From a virus: DNA of 64,000 nt. The stretch lies in IMG/VR virus record IMGVR_UViG_3300023235_000012, positions 62,001-126,000 of that record; one strand, given 5' to 3'. The position numbers and the translations under genes were made by a program. Shown here one piece after another: positions 1 through 7,052 of the stretch. The notes below the pieces were generated by a model. It ran no database searches. It was not told the DNA's origin and was given only the letters and a program-made list of their open reading frames with translations. The stretch's first letter is position 1; each line of letters begins with the position of its first letter.

Positions 1-45
1 TGAAATTTTCTCGGACACCGTATCTTCCTTTTCTTTATTACTCAT
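1..45 (-). CDS. 5' end of a gene running off the left edge
   Basis: An open frame starts at an ATG at 45-43 and leaves the window. A GTG at 18-16 in the same frame has a better Shine-Dalgarno (AAGGA, 7 bases upstream). The ATG lies only one base below the -10 box of the promoter at 47-74, so the transcript probably begins inside this frame and the GTG may be the true start. Too little is visible to name a product. Confidence 0.35.
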   Translation of the reverse strand, partial: MSNKEKEDTVSEKIS

Positions 46-46
46 A

Positions 47-74
47 ATAATAACACAGAAAAGGAAATTGTCAA
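47..74 (-). promoter_or_regulatory. sigma70-like promoter
   Basis: On the minus strand TTGACA (74-69) is followed by a 16-base spacer and TATTAT (52-47). It lies between the stop of the 84-632 gene and the gene at the left edge, which it should drive. Confidence 0.6.
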
Positions 75-83
75 GCGAAAAGT

Positions 84-632
84 TTAAAAAACATCCATAA
101 TATCCAGAACATCGTTCATCTTGTCTGAATCATCGACGAAATAAACGCATTCGGGATAGCTAGTTTCTTTTCCGGTTATCATATCTTTCCTGCTAACCCA
201 TTCTGACGGGTTCCCTAATGGAACGGCAAGAAGCTGCTTCTTCTGGAGTCTAGGAGTAAACCAACTGGTGACGCTAGTATAGCTATTTGAAATCTGTACA
301 GGCTGAAATTTTGGAACATAGCTCTTGAACGGATTGAGAACATATGCTTCATAATCAAAGTTTGGTAATTCTTCGATGTCGACTAGTTCCAATTCACCCT
401 GAATAGCATCACCTGTCAAAATCCTCCAGTTCATCGGTACTTCGAGTTGATACTTTCCAATCGAAAGTTGAACAGCAGGATATTCATATTCGTTGAACAT
501 CGTCAGGTTAACAAAATAATAGTCAATATCATCCGGATTGGATGCATCCAAAATTGCACATTTCTGCTTACTTATCCCGTCAACTATTTGAGTGATATCA
601 AAAACGGTATTTTCTGGTGTTAAAATTCGGAT
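84..632 (-). CDS. Unknown protein with a probable ATC start codon
   Basis: Product not recognised. With only ATG/GTG/TTG allowed, the frame would begin at a TTG at 551 with no ribosome binding site, inside what reads as continuous coding sequence. The frame is open up to a TAG at 650-648, and the region between codes well (residues such as RILTPENTVFDI). Directly upstream is GAGGAG, and an ATC codon lies 6 bases after it (632-630), giving a 182-residue protein. No ATG, GTG or CTG exists between the stop and 552. The protein is acidic, has no signal peptide and ends with DVLDIMDVF. It has its own promoter at 667-695. The ATC start is an inference from the binding-site spacing; uvsX and the PAAR gene in this window show the same pattern. 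Confidence 0.7.
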   Translation of the reverse strand: MRILTPENTVFDITQIVDGISKQKCAILDASNPDDIDYYFVNLTMFNEYEYPAVQLSIGKYQLEVPMNWRILTGDAIQGELELVDIEELPNFDYEAYVLNPFKSYVPKFQPVQISNSYTSVTSWFTPRLQKKQLLAVPLGNPSEWVSRKDMITGKETSYPECVYFVDDSDKMNDVLDIMDVF

Positions 633-666
633 AGTGATCTCCTCTAACTAAACACAAATAATAACG

Positions 667-695
667 ATAATAACAAAGAAGAGTGTCAATGTCAA
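667..695 (-). promoter_or_regulatory. sigma70-like promoter upstream of the ATC-start gene
   Basis: TTGACA at 695-690, a 17-base spacer, TATTAT at 672-667 on the minus strand. A second overlapping TTGACA lies at 689-684. It sits 35 bases upstream of the proposed ATC start at 632. Confidence 0.65.
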
Positions 696-699
696 TAAA

Positions 700-1269
700 T
701 CAATAGACTTCTTTGACTTCGTCACAGCATTTCAATTTCTTTGCTTGTTTAGCTGACAACCAGACATCGTGTGCAGGTAACAGATACTCTCTGATTTTCT
801 TTTCTGTCATCCCATCGATGCATTTCATATAATGCTTTAAGATACGCTCACTTGTCAGTTCAAAACCTTTCTGTGAAGCGTAAAGGTCATGTTCTTTCCC
901 ACTGCTTCCAGCAGAATATTGATGAGACAAAATACTGGTATTCGGCGTTAGGATCCGATGTCCTTTCTCACCAGCGATGAATGCAATAAAACCACAGCTA
1001 GCAATTTGACCTATAGCGACTGTTCGGATGGGGATTGCGCTTCCTTTCATTGTGTCTACCAATGCAAAGCAAGTCGATACCAATCCACCTGGAGAACAAA
1101 TCACTAAAGTTAGAAATTCTTTACGATCTGTTTTTCGAAGATTTTCAGTTATGATCCATCTGATTGCTTTCTCACAAGATTGATAATTGAAATTATCCAT
1201 AAAAAGATAATATCCATTATCTCGAATTGGATCGAAATCAGTCTCAGTTGATGGATTATTGCTGGTCAT
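700..1269 (-). CDS. clpP: ClpP-like serine protease
   Basis: A 189-residue ClpP-family serine peptidase. The catalytic triad is visible as Ser91 in GQIASCG, His116 in ILSHQ and Asp168 in AHDVWLSA. The Ser-to-His spacing of 25 is the same as in E. coli ClpP. The frame extends to an ATG at 1368, but the ATG at 1269 is preceded by AAAGGAG and lies just after the upstream gene ends (1287), so it is chosen. There is no long propeptide. In phages such proteases can act in head maturation or as free subunits that assemble with, or compete with, host Clp chaperones. A ClpS adaptor is encoded at 16010-16315, so a link to the host Clp machinery is plausible but not shown. Confidence 0.9.
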   Translation of the reverse strand: MTSNNPSTETDFDPIRDNGYYLFMDNFNYQSCEKAIRWIITENLRKTDRKEFLTLVICSPGGLVSTCFALVDTMKGSAIPIRTVAIGQIASCGFIAFIAGEKGHRILTPNTSILSHQYSAGSSGKEHDLYASQKGFELTSERILKHYMKCIDGMTEKKIREYLLPAHDVWLSAKQAKKLKCCDEVKEVY

Positions 1270-1286
1270 TTTTTCTCCTTTGGACT

Positions 1287-1541
1287 TTACTTGATTCTTT
1301 GATTGTCTATTAGGTTTGGGAGTTCCATCCAATGTGTTGGATTTCTGAGTAATCGTCCTCCGACCCATTTGTTTATTCTTCTATTATATGATCCTAACCC
1401 AATCCAAGCAACGTGTTTTTCTGATCTGTCAGAACTCATCCATGTTATAGGATTAAAAATTGATTTTTCTTGAATTGAAAGCACAATGACTTTTCTATTA
1501 GAATTAGGTATTTCTGATATTGGATATAGATCATTAAACAT
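1287..1541 (-). CDS. Small protein with DUF551-like C-terminus
   Basis: 84 residues. The C-terminal half (WIGLGSYNRR ... PTHWMELP) resembles the short DUF551 domain common in phage accessory proteins, whose hallmark is a THWMPLP-type ending. Function unknown. No Shine-Dalgarno precedes the ATG. Instead, a TATAAATA-like element (AGTAAATA) lies exactly 5 bases before it, the same geometry as at terL and the holin gene, which suggests a leaderless late mRNA. It is in the same frame as uvsW, nine codons after the uvsW TAG stop. It ends 17 bases before clpP. Confidence 0.65.
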   Translation of the reverse strand: MFNDLYPISEIPNSNRKVIVLSIQEKSIFNPITWMSSDRSEKHVAWIGLGSYNRRINKWVGGRLLRNPTHWMELPNLIDNQRIK

Positions 1542-1568
1542 AAAAATATTTACTGATTTTATGAAATT

Positions 1569-3044
1569 CTAAGCATGAAGCCTCCAATCAGCAATCTTAT
1601 AAACCGTGTGTTTTTGGATTTTTTCACGATAATATTTACAGCGTTCATTCTTGTGCCTGTTCGAGTATTTGGTTGATGAGCAGATATCAAACACCTGAAC
1701 GTCTTCCTTATCAGATCCTTTTCTAAGTCCACGACCAAGAGACTGTATCACTCTCGTGAAGGCTCGTCCCGATTCAATCATCACTAAATTATGAATCCGC
1801 TGAATATCAATGCCTGTAGAGGCAACACCATATGTAGCAACAGTGACAGTATGATTTCCGGCCTGTACTTCAGCATATCGATCTTGACGATCTTTACTTT
1901 TCATTGCACCTCGGACGAACTCTGCGTCTAATCCTAGCGCTTTAAGTTCTTCGGTTAGCGCTTTTCCGGGATCAACCCTATCGATGAGTATCAAGGTGTT
2001 TCCGGTTGTTTCTGTTATCTCTTTCGTGAATTTTGCTATGTAGCTTATTCTCTCTTCATCTTTGAGGATAGCGTCTAGCTCTGCATGATAATCGATGAAC
2101 TCTCTCTTGTCTACCAGCTGCATGATGGTGATTTCAGAATCAGCTAAGAATCCTTTGTCTTGTAGTTCTTTGGTTTCCACTTGCAAGACACAGGGACCGA
2201 TAGCCAATTCCAGCTGGATAGCTTCAATCTTTTCCTTAGGGATCGTGCCAGTTAGCCCCCAACGAATAGGAATATTTTTGAATTGATTGGTGAACAGATC
2301 CTTCAACACTGCTCCTGACATGGTGTGCGCTTCGTCGGAAATGATCGCCTGCTGACCCTCTAGGACTTCTTCTATTTCTTTCGGTGTTAGCTGATCCATT
2401 CCTCTTGGTTTCTTATAGAAAGCATTGATGGATTGCCATGTACAGATGGTAGCTTGCTTGTTCAACTCTTTCGTCTTCCCATAGAACAGCCCAGTTTCGA
2501 TGCCCATATCCGTGAAAACCTTTGCAGTCTGAGTGACGAGGTCAGTTCGAGGTACCACAATTAGCATTCTACCGTAGTTCTTGACCTTTTTTGCTAACGC
2601 GGCGGCGATTGCTGTATTATGGTGAATTATGCCGGAACTGTCCACATATAGATGAGGAGAAGGCAATGAAACATCAAAGTATTTTTGATTGGGCAATGTC
2701 TCAATTTTTCTAACCTTCTTAAAACCTCGAACGGTGTCGATTTTCTGACCACTGCACAAATCTCTAGCATTTATCTCTTTTCTATTTGAAAACAAAATAT
2801 GACCAGACGAACATTCAATGTTTGAATTATCTTCAAAAAATATCTTAATTCCATCTGTGGATTTCATAATTAGATGCAATATCGGCTCATATGACTCAAT
2901 TGATCTAATATATATTCCACTTGATTTGATATCTTTTTCAATGTTTTCTTGAAATTTAGATTTAGAAAATTCTTCATAATACGAAAATAAATCCCCAATC
3001 TTAAGAGTGCAGCTTTTCAAAAATTTCTCCTTCAATATTTCCAT
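1569..3044 (-). CDS. uvsW: UvsW helicase, C-terminal part, preceded by the C-terminal half of an intein
   Basis: 491 residues. Residues 1-143 are the C-terminal part of an intein: the IGDLF segment near 16-20, a block-B-like segment ending in SSGH (79-82), and the terminal blocks FDVSLPSPH and IIHHN with Asn143 last. Residue Thr144 continues the helicase exactly where the N-terminal gene stops (GAGK then T). After it come the superfamily 2 helicase motifs VVPRTD, SDEAH, GLTGT and the C-terminal RecA lobe with QSLGRGLRK. UvsW is a T4-type branched-DNA/R-loop helicase of recombination-dependent replication. The ATG at 3044 has AGGAG 6 bases upstream and overlaps the end of the N-terminal gene by 44 bases in another frame. 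Spliced, the exteins give about 496 residues, close to T4 UvsW. There is no homing endonuclease domain. Confidence 0.85.
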   Translation of the reverse strand: MEILKEKFLKSCTLKIGDLFSYYEEFSKSKFQENIEKDIKSSGIYIRSIESYEPILHLIMKSTDGIKIFFEDNSNIECSSGHILFSNRKEINARDLCSGQKIDTVRGFKKVRKIETLPNQKYFDVSLPSPHLYVDSSGIIHHNTAIAAALAKKVKNYGRMLIVVPRTDLVTQTAKVFTDMGIETGLFYGKTKELNKQATICTWQSINAFYKKPRGMDQLTPKEIEEVLEGQQAIISDEAHTMSGAVLKDLFTNQFKNIPIRWGLTGTIPKEKIEAIQLELAIGPCVLQVETKELQDKGFLADSEITIMQLVDKREFIDYHAELDAILKDEERISYIAKFTKEITETTGNTLILIDRVDPGKALTEELKALGLDAEFVRGAMKSKDRQDRYAEVQAGNHTVTVATYGVASTGIDIQRIHNLVMIESGRAFTRVIQSLGRGLRKGSDKEDVQVFDICSSTKYSNRHKNERCKYYREKIQKHTVYKIADWRLHA

Positions 3045-3594
3045 TACTTTCTCCTGAACCGGTTATTCCTTCTATTTTATTCATAAGAAACTTACCAAAT
3101 TCAGTATTTTCATCAATTAATATGTCGATATTAGTATTGTATCCTAGACATTTCCCTGCTCCGGTAGCTGCTTCGACTATTGCGTGTTGATTTTCAAGAA
3201 GAGCGTTGACTATTCTTACTTGATGTTCTTCCAAGACGACAGCTTCACCTTCGAGCCGGTGACCCTCGGGCCAATTGACGTCGTTCAAATAATTTTCATC
3301 GATTGGTTTGAAGCCTACTTCGAACTCAGCACGATGATCTTCGATTTCGATGTTATAGAGTCGCTCCTCAATGATTGGAAGGACGCGGTCAAGAAGATTG
3401 ATAAATGTTTCACCGTTTACCGCATTGAAAAAAGCTTTACGTCCATCCCATCTTCCCATCTTCACTGCATAGGTATGGCGGGCTTTGGGATCGTAAAACT
3501 TTAGAGCAGCTGAACAAAGACGCCGTGTTTCAGCGTCTAATCCTTTGAATGTAGCGTTTACTTCGTCTTTTAAAATTAACGTGCAGCTGCGCAT
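3001..3594 (-). CDS. uvsW: UvsW helicase, N-terminal part, followed by the N-terminal part of an intein
   Basis: 197 residues. Residues 1-148 are the UvsW N-terminal domain and the start of the first RecA lobe, ending in the P-loop ATGAGK. The next residue, Cys149, begins an intein (CLGYNTNIDI is a typical block A), and 49 intein residues follow to the stop. The missing Walker A Thr is the first extein residue of the next gene. The gene starts at an ATG behind AAAGGAG and has its own promoter at 3633-3661. Two explanations fit: a natural split intein acting in trans, or a contiguous intein broken by a one-base frameshift (a TTTTT run lies inside the overlap). Confidence 0.85.
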   Translation of the reverse strand: MRSCTLILKDEVNATFKGLDAETRRLCSAALKFYDPKARHTYAVKMGRWDGRKAFFNAVNGETFINLLDRVLPIIEERLYNIEIEDHRAEFEVGFKPIDENYLNDVNWPEGHRLEGEAVVLEEHQVRIVNALLENQHAIVEAATGAGKCLGYNTNIDILIDENTEFGKFLMNKIEGITGSGESNGNIEGEIFEKLHS

Positions 3595-3632
3595 TTTTCT
3601 CCTTTGGAAATTAGACAGTACAATATTATCTT

Positions 3633-3661
3633 AATATAACAGTACAGCGAAAAAAAGTCAA
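3633..3661 (-). promoter_or_regulatory. sigma70-like promoter of uvsW
   Basis: Minus-strand TTGACT (3661-3656), 17-base spacer, TATATT (3638-3633), 39 bases upstream of the uvsW start. Confidence 0.65.
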
Positions 3662-3666
3662 AAAGA

Positions 3667-3693
3667 TACCGTCTTCCGTTCTGGAAGACGGTA
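3667..3693 (-). terminator. Hairpin terminator
   Basis: A perfect 11-bp stem (3667-3677 with 3683-3693) around a 5-base loop. On the minus strand it is followed by ATCTTTTTG, so it should end transcription coming from the AAA ATPase and small membrane protein, just before the uvsW promoter. Confidence 0.75.
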
Positions 3694-3707
3694 TGAAGAT
3701 TTAAAAG

Positions 3708-3797
3708 TTACCAGCTAAACGTTGCTACGGCCCAGACTGCAAAGATAATACCGAGGAAGAACCAATGCACCATCCCATAATCTTTTCGTTTCATCAT
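3708..3797 (-). CDS. 29-residue single-span membrane protein
   Basis: Starts with a doubled ATG, has an AAGGA-type binding site upstream, and ends just before the terminator hairpin. A basic N-terminus (KRKDYG) is followed by a hydrophobic stretch from WFFLGII to the end, as expected for one transmembrane helix. Function unknown. It follows the AAA ATPase gene by 22 bases and is probably cotranscribed with it. Confidence 0.6.
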   Translation of the reverse strand: MMKRKDYGMVHWFFLGIIFAVWAVATFSW

Positions 3798-3819
3798 CTT
3801 CTTTCCTTTCTATTAAAAT

Positions 3820-4905
3820 TCAAATACGCTTCAGCAGTGTATTTCTTGCTAAGTATTGCCAGTCATCTGGTTTCATCCGCATGAGATCGGCAAGATTGAG
3901 CACCGTGCGTAGAGTGATGCCATTCTTCAATTTACCAATGTTCTTTCGGATGAAATCGACGATCTCTTCGCGCTCTTCAGTTTTGAGATCATATTCGTCC
4001 AACATCCCCGACCCCAACGCCACACTCTTCACTCGCAGGAAACGATCCCGCGGTGTGTCAATGGTCAGGTCCAACGAAAGGACTCGATCAAACAGTGCCT
4101 GCACGTGCGCCTTGATTTTTTCGGATCTCGTCGTCTCTGGCTTAAGGTTTGTGATAAAGATCACCGAGCCCTTGAATTCGAAATGATTGGGGATGCCTTC
4201 AGCAGCAAGCAATCTACTATCAGAATTATAGCTGAGATATCGTCGTTTGCCAGTATCCAAGGCTGCTTTCAGCATATTCAGTGCATCACCGTCGAAGAAG
4301 ACACTGTCACAATCATCAAAAACCAAGATCTGGTCTGCGTTGCTGAATGCATAAAGCTTTATGAAAAGCATAATAGGAGTAATCGTACCCTTGACGATGT
4401 CAAACGTCGGCTTCTTATCGGCCATATAATTCATCACGTTGAGCTCTGTCAGGCACTTTTCAACTCCAAAGCTCTTACCTACGCCAGGAGCGCCCGAAAC
4501 GACCAAACCTCGAATGTGACCCCGACCAACGCCAAACGTCAATTCGTCAAGAACGCTAAATCGTTCATTAATCCGTTCGATGGCGTTCTTTTCTGTCTCA
4601 CCGTCGACATCGCCTTCCAATGTTACCTTGGTCCAATCAATTGCGCTGGTCTTAACACCTTCGGGAACTTCGAACACTGGAGCAGAAACTTCGATCTTTG
4701 AATCGACCTTTTCGTAATCATCCTCCGATGAGATCAGCACCCGAGCATTACTATTCGGATGTCCAAAAACTTCACCGTTGACTGTCACCTTCAGGATCGG
4801 CTTCCCTTTGTAGAAACCTTTTTTCGCAGGTTCAATCATCTCAGCAATCGTACCAGAAACATCGGTCTTCCGATATGTTCCTTTTTTAATCCGTATCTTC
4901 TGCAC
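3820..4905 (-). CDS. AAA-family ATPase
   Basis: 361 residues. An N-terminal region of about 120 residues is followed by an ATPase core with Walker A GAPGVGKS, Walker B LVFDDCD and a sensor-1-like FITN. The C-terminal helical domain resembles that of AAA proteins. Single-copy AAA ATPases of this form occur in T4-like phages without a settled role. It has its own promoter (4936-4963), a good AGGAG site, and ends before a small membrane protein. The substrate cannot be told from sequence. Confidence 0.75.
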   Translation of the reverse strand: MQKIRIKKGTYRKTDVSGTIAEMIEPAKKGFYKGKPILKVTVNGEVFGHPNSNARVLISSEDDYEKVDSKIEVSAPVFEVPEGVKTSAIDWTKVTLEGDVDGETEKNAIERINERFSVLDELTFGVGRGHIRGLVVSGAPGVGKSFGVEKCLTELNVMNYMADKKPTFDIVKGTITPIMLFIKLYAFSNADQILVFDDCDSVFFDGDALNMLKAALDTGKRRYLSYNSDSRLLAAEGIPNHFEFKGSVIFITNLKPETTRSEKIKAHVQALFDRVLSLDLTIDTPRDRFLRVKSVALGSGMLDEYDLKTEEREEIVDFIRKNIGKLKNGITLRTVLNLADLMRMKPDDWQYLARNTLLKRI

Positions 4906-4935
4906 TTGCTTCTCCTTCTTCCTTAGTGTCTTTAT

Positions 4936-4963
4936 AGTATAAACTTAAAAAAGATTTTGTCAA
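4936..4963 (-). promoter_or_regulatory. sigma70-like promoter
   Basis: Minus-strand TTGACA (4963-4958), 16-base spacer, TATACT (4941-4936). It lies between the pncA terminator hairpin and the AAA ATPase start. Confidence 0.7.
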
Positions 4964-4991
4964 GTGTTTTCTTGGATTATTTTCGAAGAGT

Positions 4992-5020
4992 CGAAGGGTG
5001 ATCTTTTCGACCACCCTTCG
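4992..5020 (-). terminator. Hairpin after pncA
   Basis: 9-bp inverted repeat (4992-5000 with 5012-5020) with an 11-base loop, 5 bases past the pncA stop. The T-tract after it is poor, so it may be a weak terminator or an mRNA-stabilising end. Confidence 0.5.
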
Positions 5021-5025
5021 TTAGA

Positions 5026-5601
5026 TTAGCCTAGAACTACCCTCTTATTCACCCATTCTTCAGAATAGACTTGCTCAATCTGCCGCTCTATTCCTTTGGT
5101 AAGGTCCTTCTTGACCTTCACTCGAAAGCCATTCTTCACAAGACCGTCGACCGCCCATTTCACACAAAAATCAGCCGCAAAACCTACAACCTCAAAGTCA
5201 AACAGTTCGTCTCGCTTGAGATGAGCGAAGAAAAACTCTCTCGAGCATTTGTGGCCTTCTGCGTCGGTGATGGTCACCTTCTCTTCTTGCCACATGTCAA
5301 AGACGCCTTTCTCCAGTTTATAGACCAAAGGCTCGATGTCAGTTGTGACGGCTAGTTCCCATCCCTCTGTTCCTTTAACACAATGAGGAGGAAAAATTTT
5401 ACCCTCTTCTGATTCTGCGTAAACCTCAGGAACATGAGTGTCGAAGGAATAAAGAACCAGGTGGGTGTCTTCCTTCGTAAGGCTCTTGAGGTAATCATTG
5501 ATCGGTTTGATCAATGGTTCAGCTCCAGGAACCGGTAGATTTGCGCCTTCTTTGATGAAATCTACCTGTGCGTCGACTACGATTACAACTTTCTTATTCA
5601 T
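5026..5601 (-). CDS. pncA: Nicotinamidase (PncA)
   Basis: 191 residues of the isochorismatase/nicotinamidase fold. It deamidates nicotinamide to nicotinic acid. The catalytic triad is Asp10 (VVDAQVDF), Lys98 (LEKG) and Cys146 (AADFC). Metal ligands are Asp54 and His56 (FDTH) and His73 (PPH). This is the first step of the Preiss-Handler NAD salvage route; the other three enzymes are encoded just upstream at 5984-9287. It is separated from them by a small gene with its own promoter. A hairpin follows the stop. Confidence 0.92.
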   Translation of the reverse strand: MNKKVVIVVDAQVDFIKEGANLPVPGAEPLIKPINDYLKSLTKEDTHLVLYSFDTHVPEVYAESEEGKIFPPHCVKGTEGWELAVTTDIEPLVYKLEKGVFDMWQEEKVTITDAEGHKCSREFFFAHLKRDELFDFEVVGFAADFCVKWAVDGLVKNGFRVKVKKDLTKGIERQIEQVYSEEWVNKRVVLG

Positions 5602-5665
5602 CTTACTCTCCTAATATTATAGATGAACTTTTCAAGTGACCAAAATGATCCTTAATTCGATCCTC

Positions 5666-5881
5666 TTATTGAGTGACCTTAATTTCTAACGACTTGGTTT
5701 TGAACATGAAATCCAGAATCGCTTTGACCGCAGCGCATTCTCGAGCGTTAAAGTTTTCTTGATCGATGATAACATTATTAGCATTAATTTCTCGCAAGAA
5801 CGACTGTAGTTCTTCGGTGAAAGCCCAGAGATCTATTTTATGCTCGGGCATCATCGTTTTTGCTTCACTAGCGTTTAACAT
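5666..5881 (-). CDS. Small hypothetical protein
   Basis: 71 residues, unrecognised. It starts behind AGGAG and has a promoter at 5954-5982. It has a mildly acidic, helix-rich composition with no membrane segment. It lies between the nadM operon and pncA, so a link to NAD metabolism is possible but only by position. Confidence 0.65.
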   Translation of the reverse strand: MLNASEAKTMMPEHKIDLWAFTEELQSFLREINANNVIIDQENFNARECAAVKAILDFMFKTKSLEIKVTQ

Positions 5882-5953
5882 TGCAACTCTCCTATGAGTT
5901 TGACGTCTTTTGGTTTATCCCAGGGCAACGTGGCATTCCCTTATTGTCCTTGT

Positions 5954-5982
5954 AGTTTAACACTTTTTTGATGAATTGTCAA
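5954..5982 (-). promoter_or_regulatory. sigma70-like promoter
   Basis: Minus-strand TTGACA (5982-5977), 17-base spacer, TAAACT (5959-5954), immediately after the nadM stop. It should drive the 71-residue gene and pncA. Confidence 0.6.
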
Positions 5983-5983
5983 G

Positions 5984-6580
5984 TCATTTTATTCTATAAA
6001 TTTCTGGGAATTTATCAAGCACCAGCTGATGATTAACCCGCGGGACCCATTCTTTCCAATCTGGTTGACCGAGTTCAAGAAAGGTTCTAAGATCTGTCGC
6101 AGGAGGAACATTGTTATGATCACGATTGATAATATGACATTCCCTTTTTTGATCTTTGATTTTGAATCTATTCTTCCATTGTTCTTGAATCATAAACGTA
6201 TTCCACTGGATTGGTGTTCCTTCCAAGAAAAATCGATCTGTATACCATCGAGAATCAGCTACACTTCCAGTAAAATAATCGGTTGGATCAGGAAGACCAA
6301 TCTTATAGATCTTTTCCAAGACATAATCAATCCAATCGTTATTGTCGTCTTGAGTGTCTAGATCAGCTAGTTGAATAATCTTCAGACGATCTCCAAAAAC
6401 ATTTTGAACCATCATTTTTCGATCTTCGAATGAATAAGGATTCCACTTATTATTGACATTGGTTGAACCAATCCCCAAGATCACCGTCTCACATGACTCG
6501 ATCATTTGATTGATGGTCTGTGTATGTCCTTTATGCAGCGGTTGGATTCGCATGCAGGCAAGTGCTGTCCTTCTAGTCAT
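5984..6580 (-). CDS. nadM: Nicotinamide/nicotinate mononucleotide adenylyltransferase
   Basis: 198 residues of the nucleotidyltransferase alpha/beta phosphodiesterase superfamily. The HxGH motif (HKGH, residues 16-19) follows a short first strand, and the ISTxxR-like motif appears as SxTDLR near residue 162. It joins ATP to NaMN or NMN, giving NaAD or NAD. The start at 6580 is chosen because AGGAGG lies 7 bases upstream and the Nudix gene ends at 6582; the longer frame to 6670 only reads through that gene. It is the last gene of the nadE-pncB-Nudix-nadM operon. Confidence 0.9.
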   Translation of the reverse strand: MTRRTALACMRIQPLHKGHTQTINQMIESCETVILGIGSTNVNNKWNPYSFEDRKMMVQNVFGDRLKIIQLADLDTQDDNNDWIDYVLEKIYKIGLPDPTDYFTGSVADSRWYTDRFFLEGTPIQWNTFMIQEQWKNRFKIKDQKRECHIINRDHNNVPPATDLRTFLELGQPDWKEWVPRVNHQLVLDKFPEIYRIK

Positions 6581-6581
6581 A

Positions 6582-7052
6582 TTAAATCCTCCTACGCTTT
6601 TTCTCTTCAAGAAACGACAAGGCATCTTTGACGATTTCGGTATGATTGAACGCCAACTTGATCTCTTCATTCACCACTGGATCAGTTGACACCCATGCAA
6701 TTGATGAAAGATCGTCACCAGCCCGGACTGATGGTGGATTAACCAGTATGACCAGATAGCAAACATTGACAACATGACAGCGAGGATCAATAATTGGATC
6801 GCTGTAAACTGCGAATAGATTCAATTTTGACAATGGGACTTCCAAGCCGGTCTCTTCTTTGATCTCCCTGATCATAGCTTGTTCTACCTGTTCACCTTCA
6901 TCAACGAAGCCTCCAGGAAGGCAAGAATAACCAGGGAAGGCGTCTGTCTTAGAAGTTCGACGACCAGTCAAAACCGTAGTTCGTCCATTAGAAGGACAAA
7001 TGATAACGGCGGTTGCAGTGACTGCTGGTCTTGGATATTCGTAGCTTATCAT
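6582..7052 (-). CDS. Nudix hydrolase
   Basis: 156 residues with a complete Nudix box, GGFVDEGEQVEQ ... REIKEETG. It resembles ADP-ribose or NAD-type pyrophosphatases. In T4-like phages, Nudix proteins paired with an NMN adenylyltransferase recycle ADP-ribose or control NAD intermediates; in KVP40-type phages the two are fused, here they are adjacent genes. The start overlaps the pncB stop by 4 bases (ATGA), so translation is coupled. Substrate not determinable from the sequence. Confidence 0.9.
   Translation of the reverse strand: MISYEYPRPAVTATAVIICPSNGRTTVLTGRRTSKTDAFPGYSCLPGGFVDEGEQVEQAMIREIKEETGLEVPLSKLNLFAVYSDPIIDPRCHVVNVCYLVILVNPPSVRAGDDLSSIAWVSTDPVVNEEIKLAFNHTEIVKDALSFLEEKKRRRI

Noticed and set aside
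1270-1368. A longer ClpP starting at 1368.
   Set aside because: The extension overlaps the neighbouring gene, is low-complexity, and the ATG at 1269 has the proper AAAGGAG site.
4105-4701. A 198-codon plus-strand frame opposite the AAA ATPase gene.
   Set aside because: Shadow frame: no binding site, no promoter, and the minus-strand frame carries clear Walker motifs.
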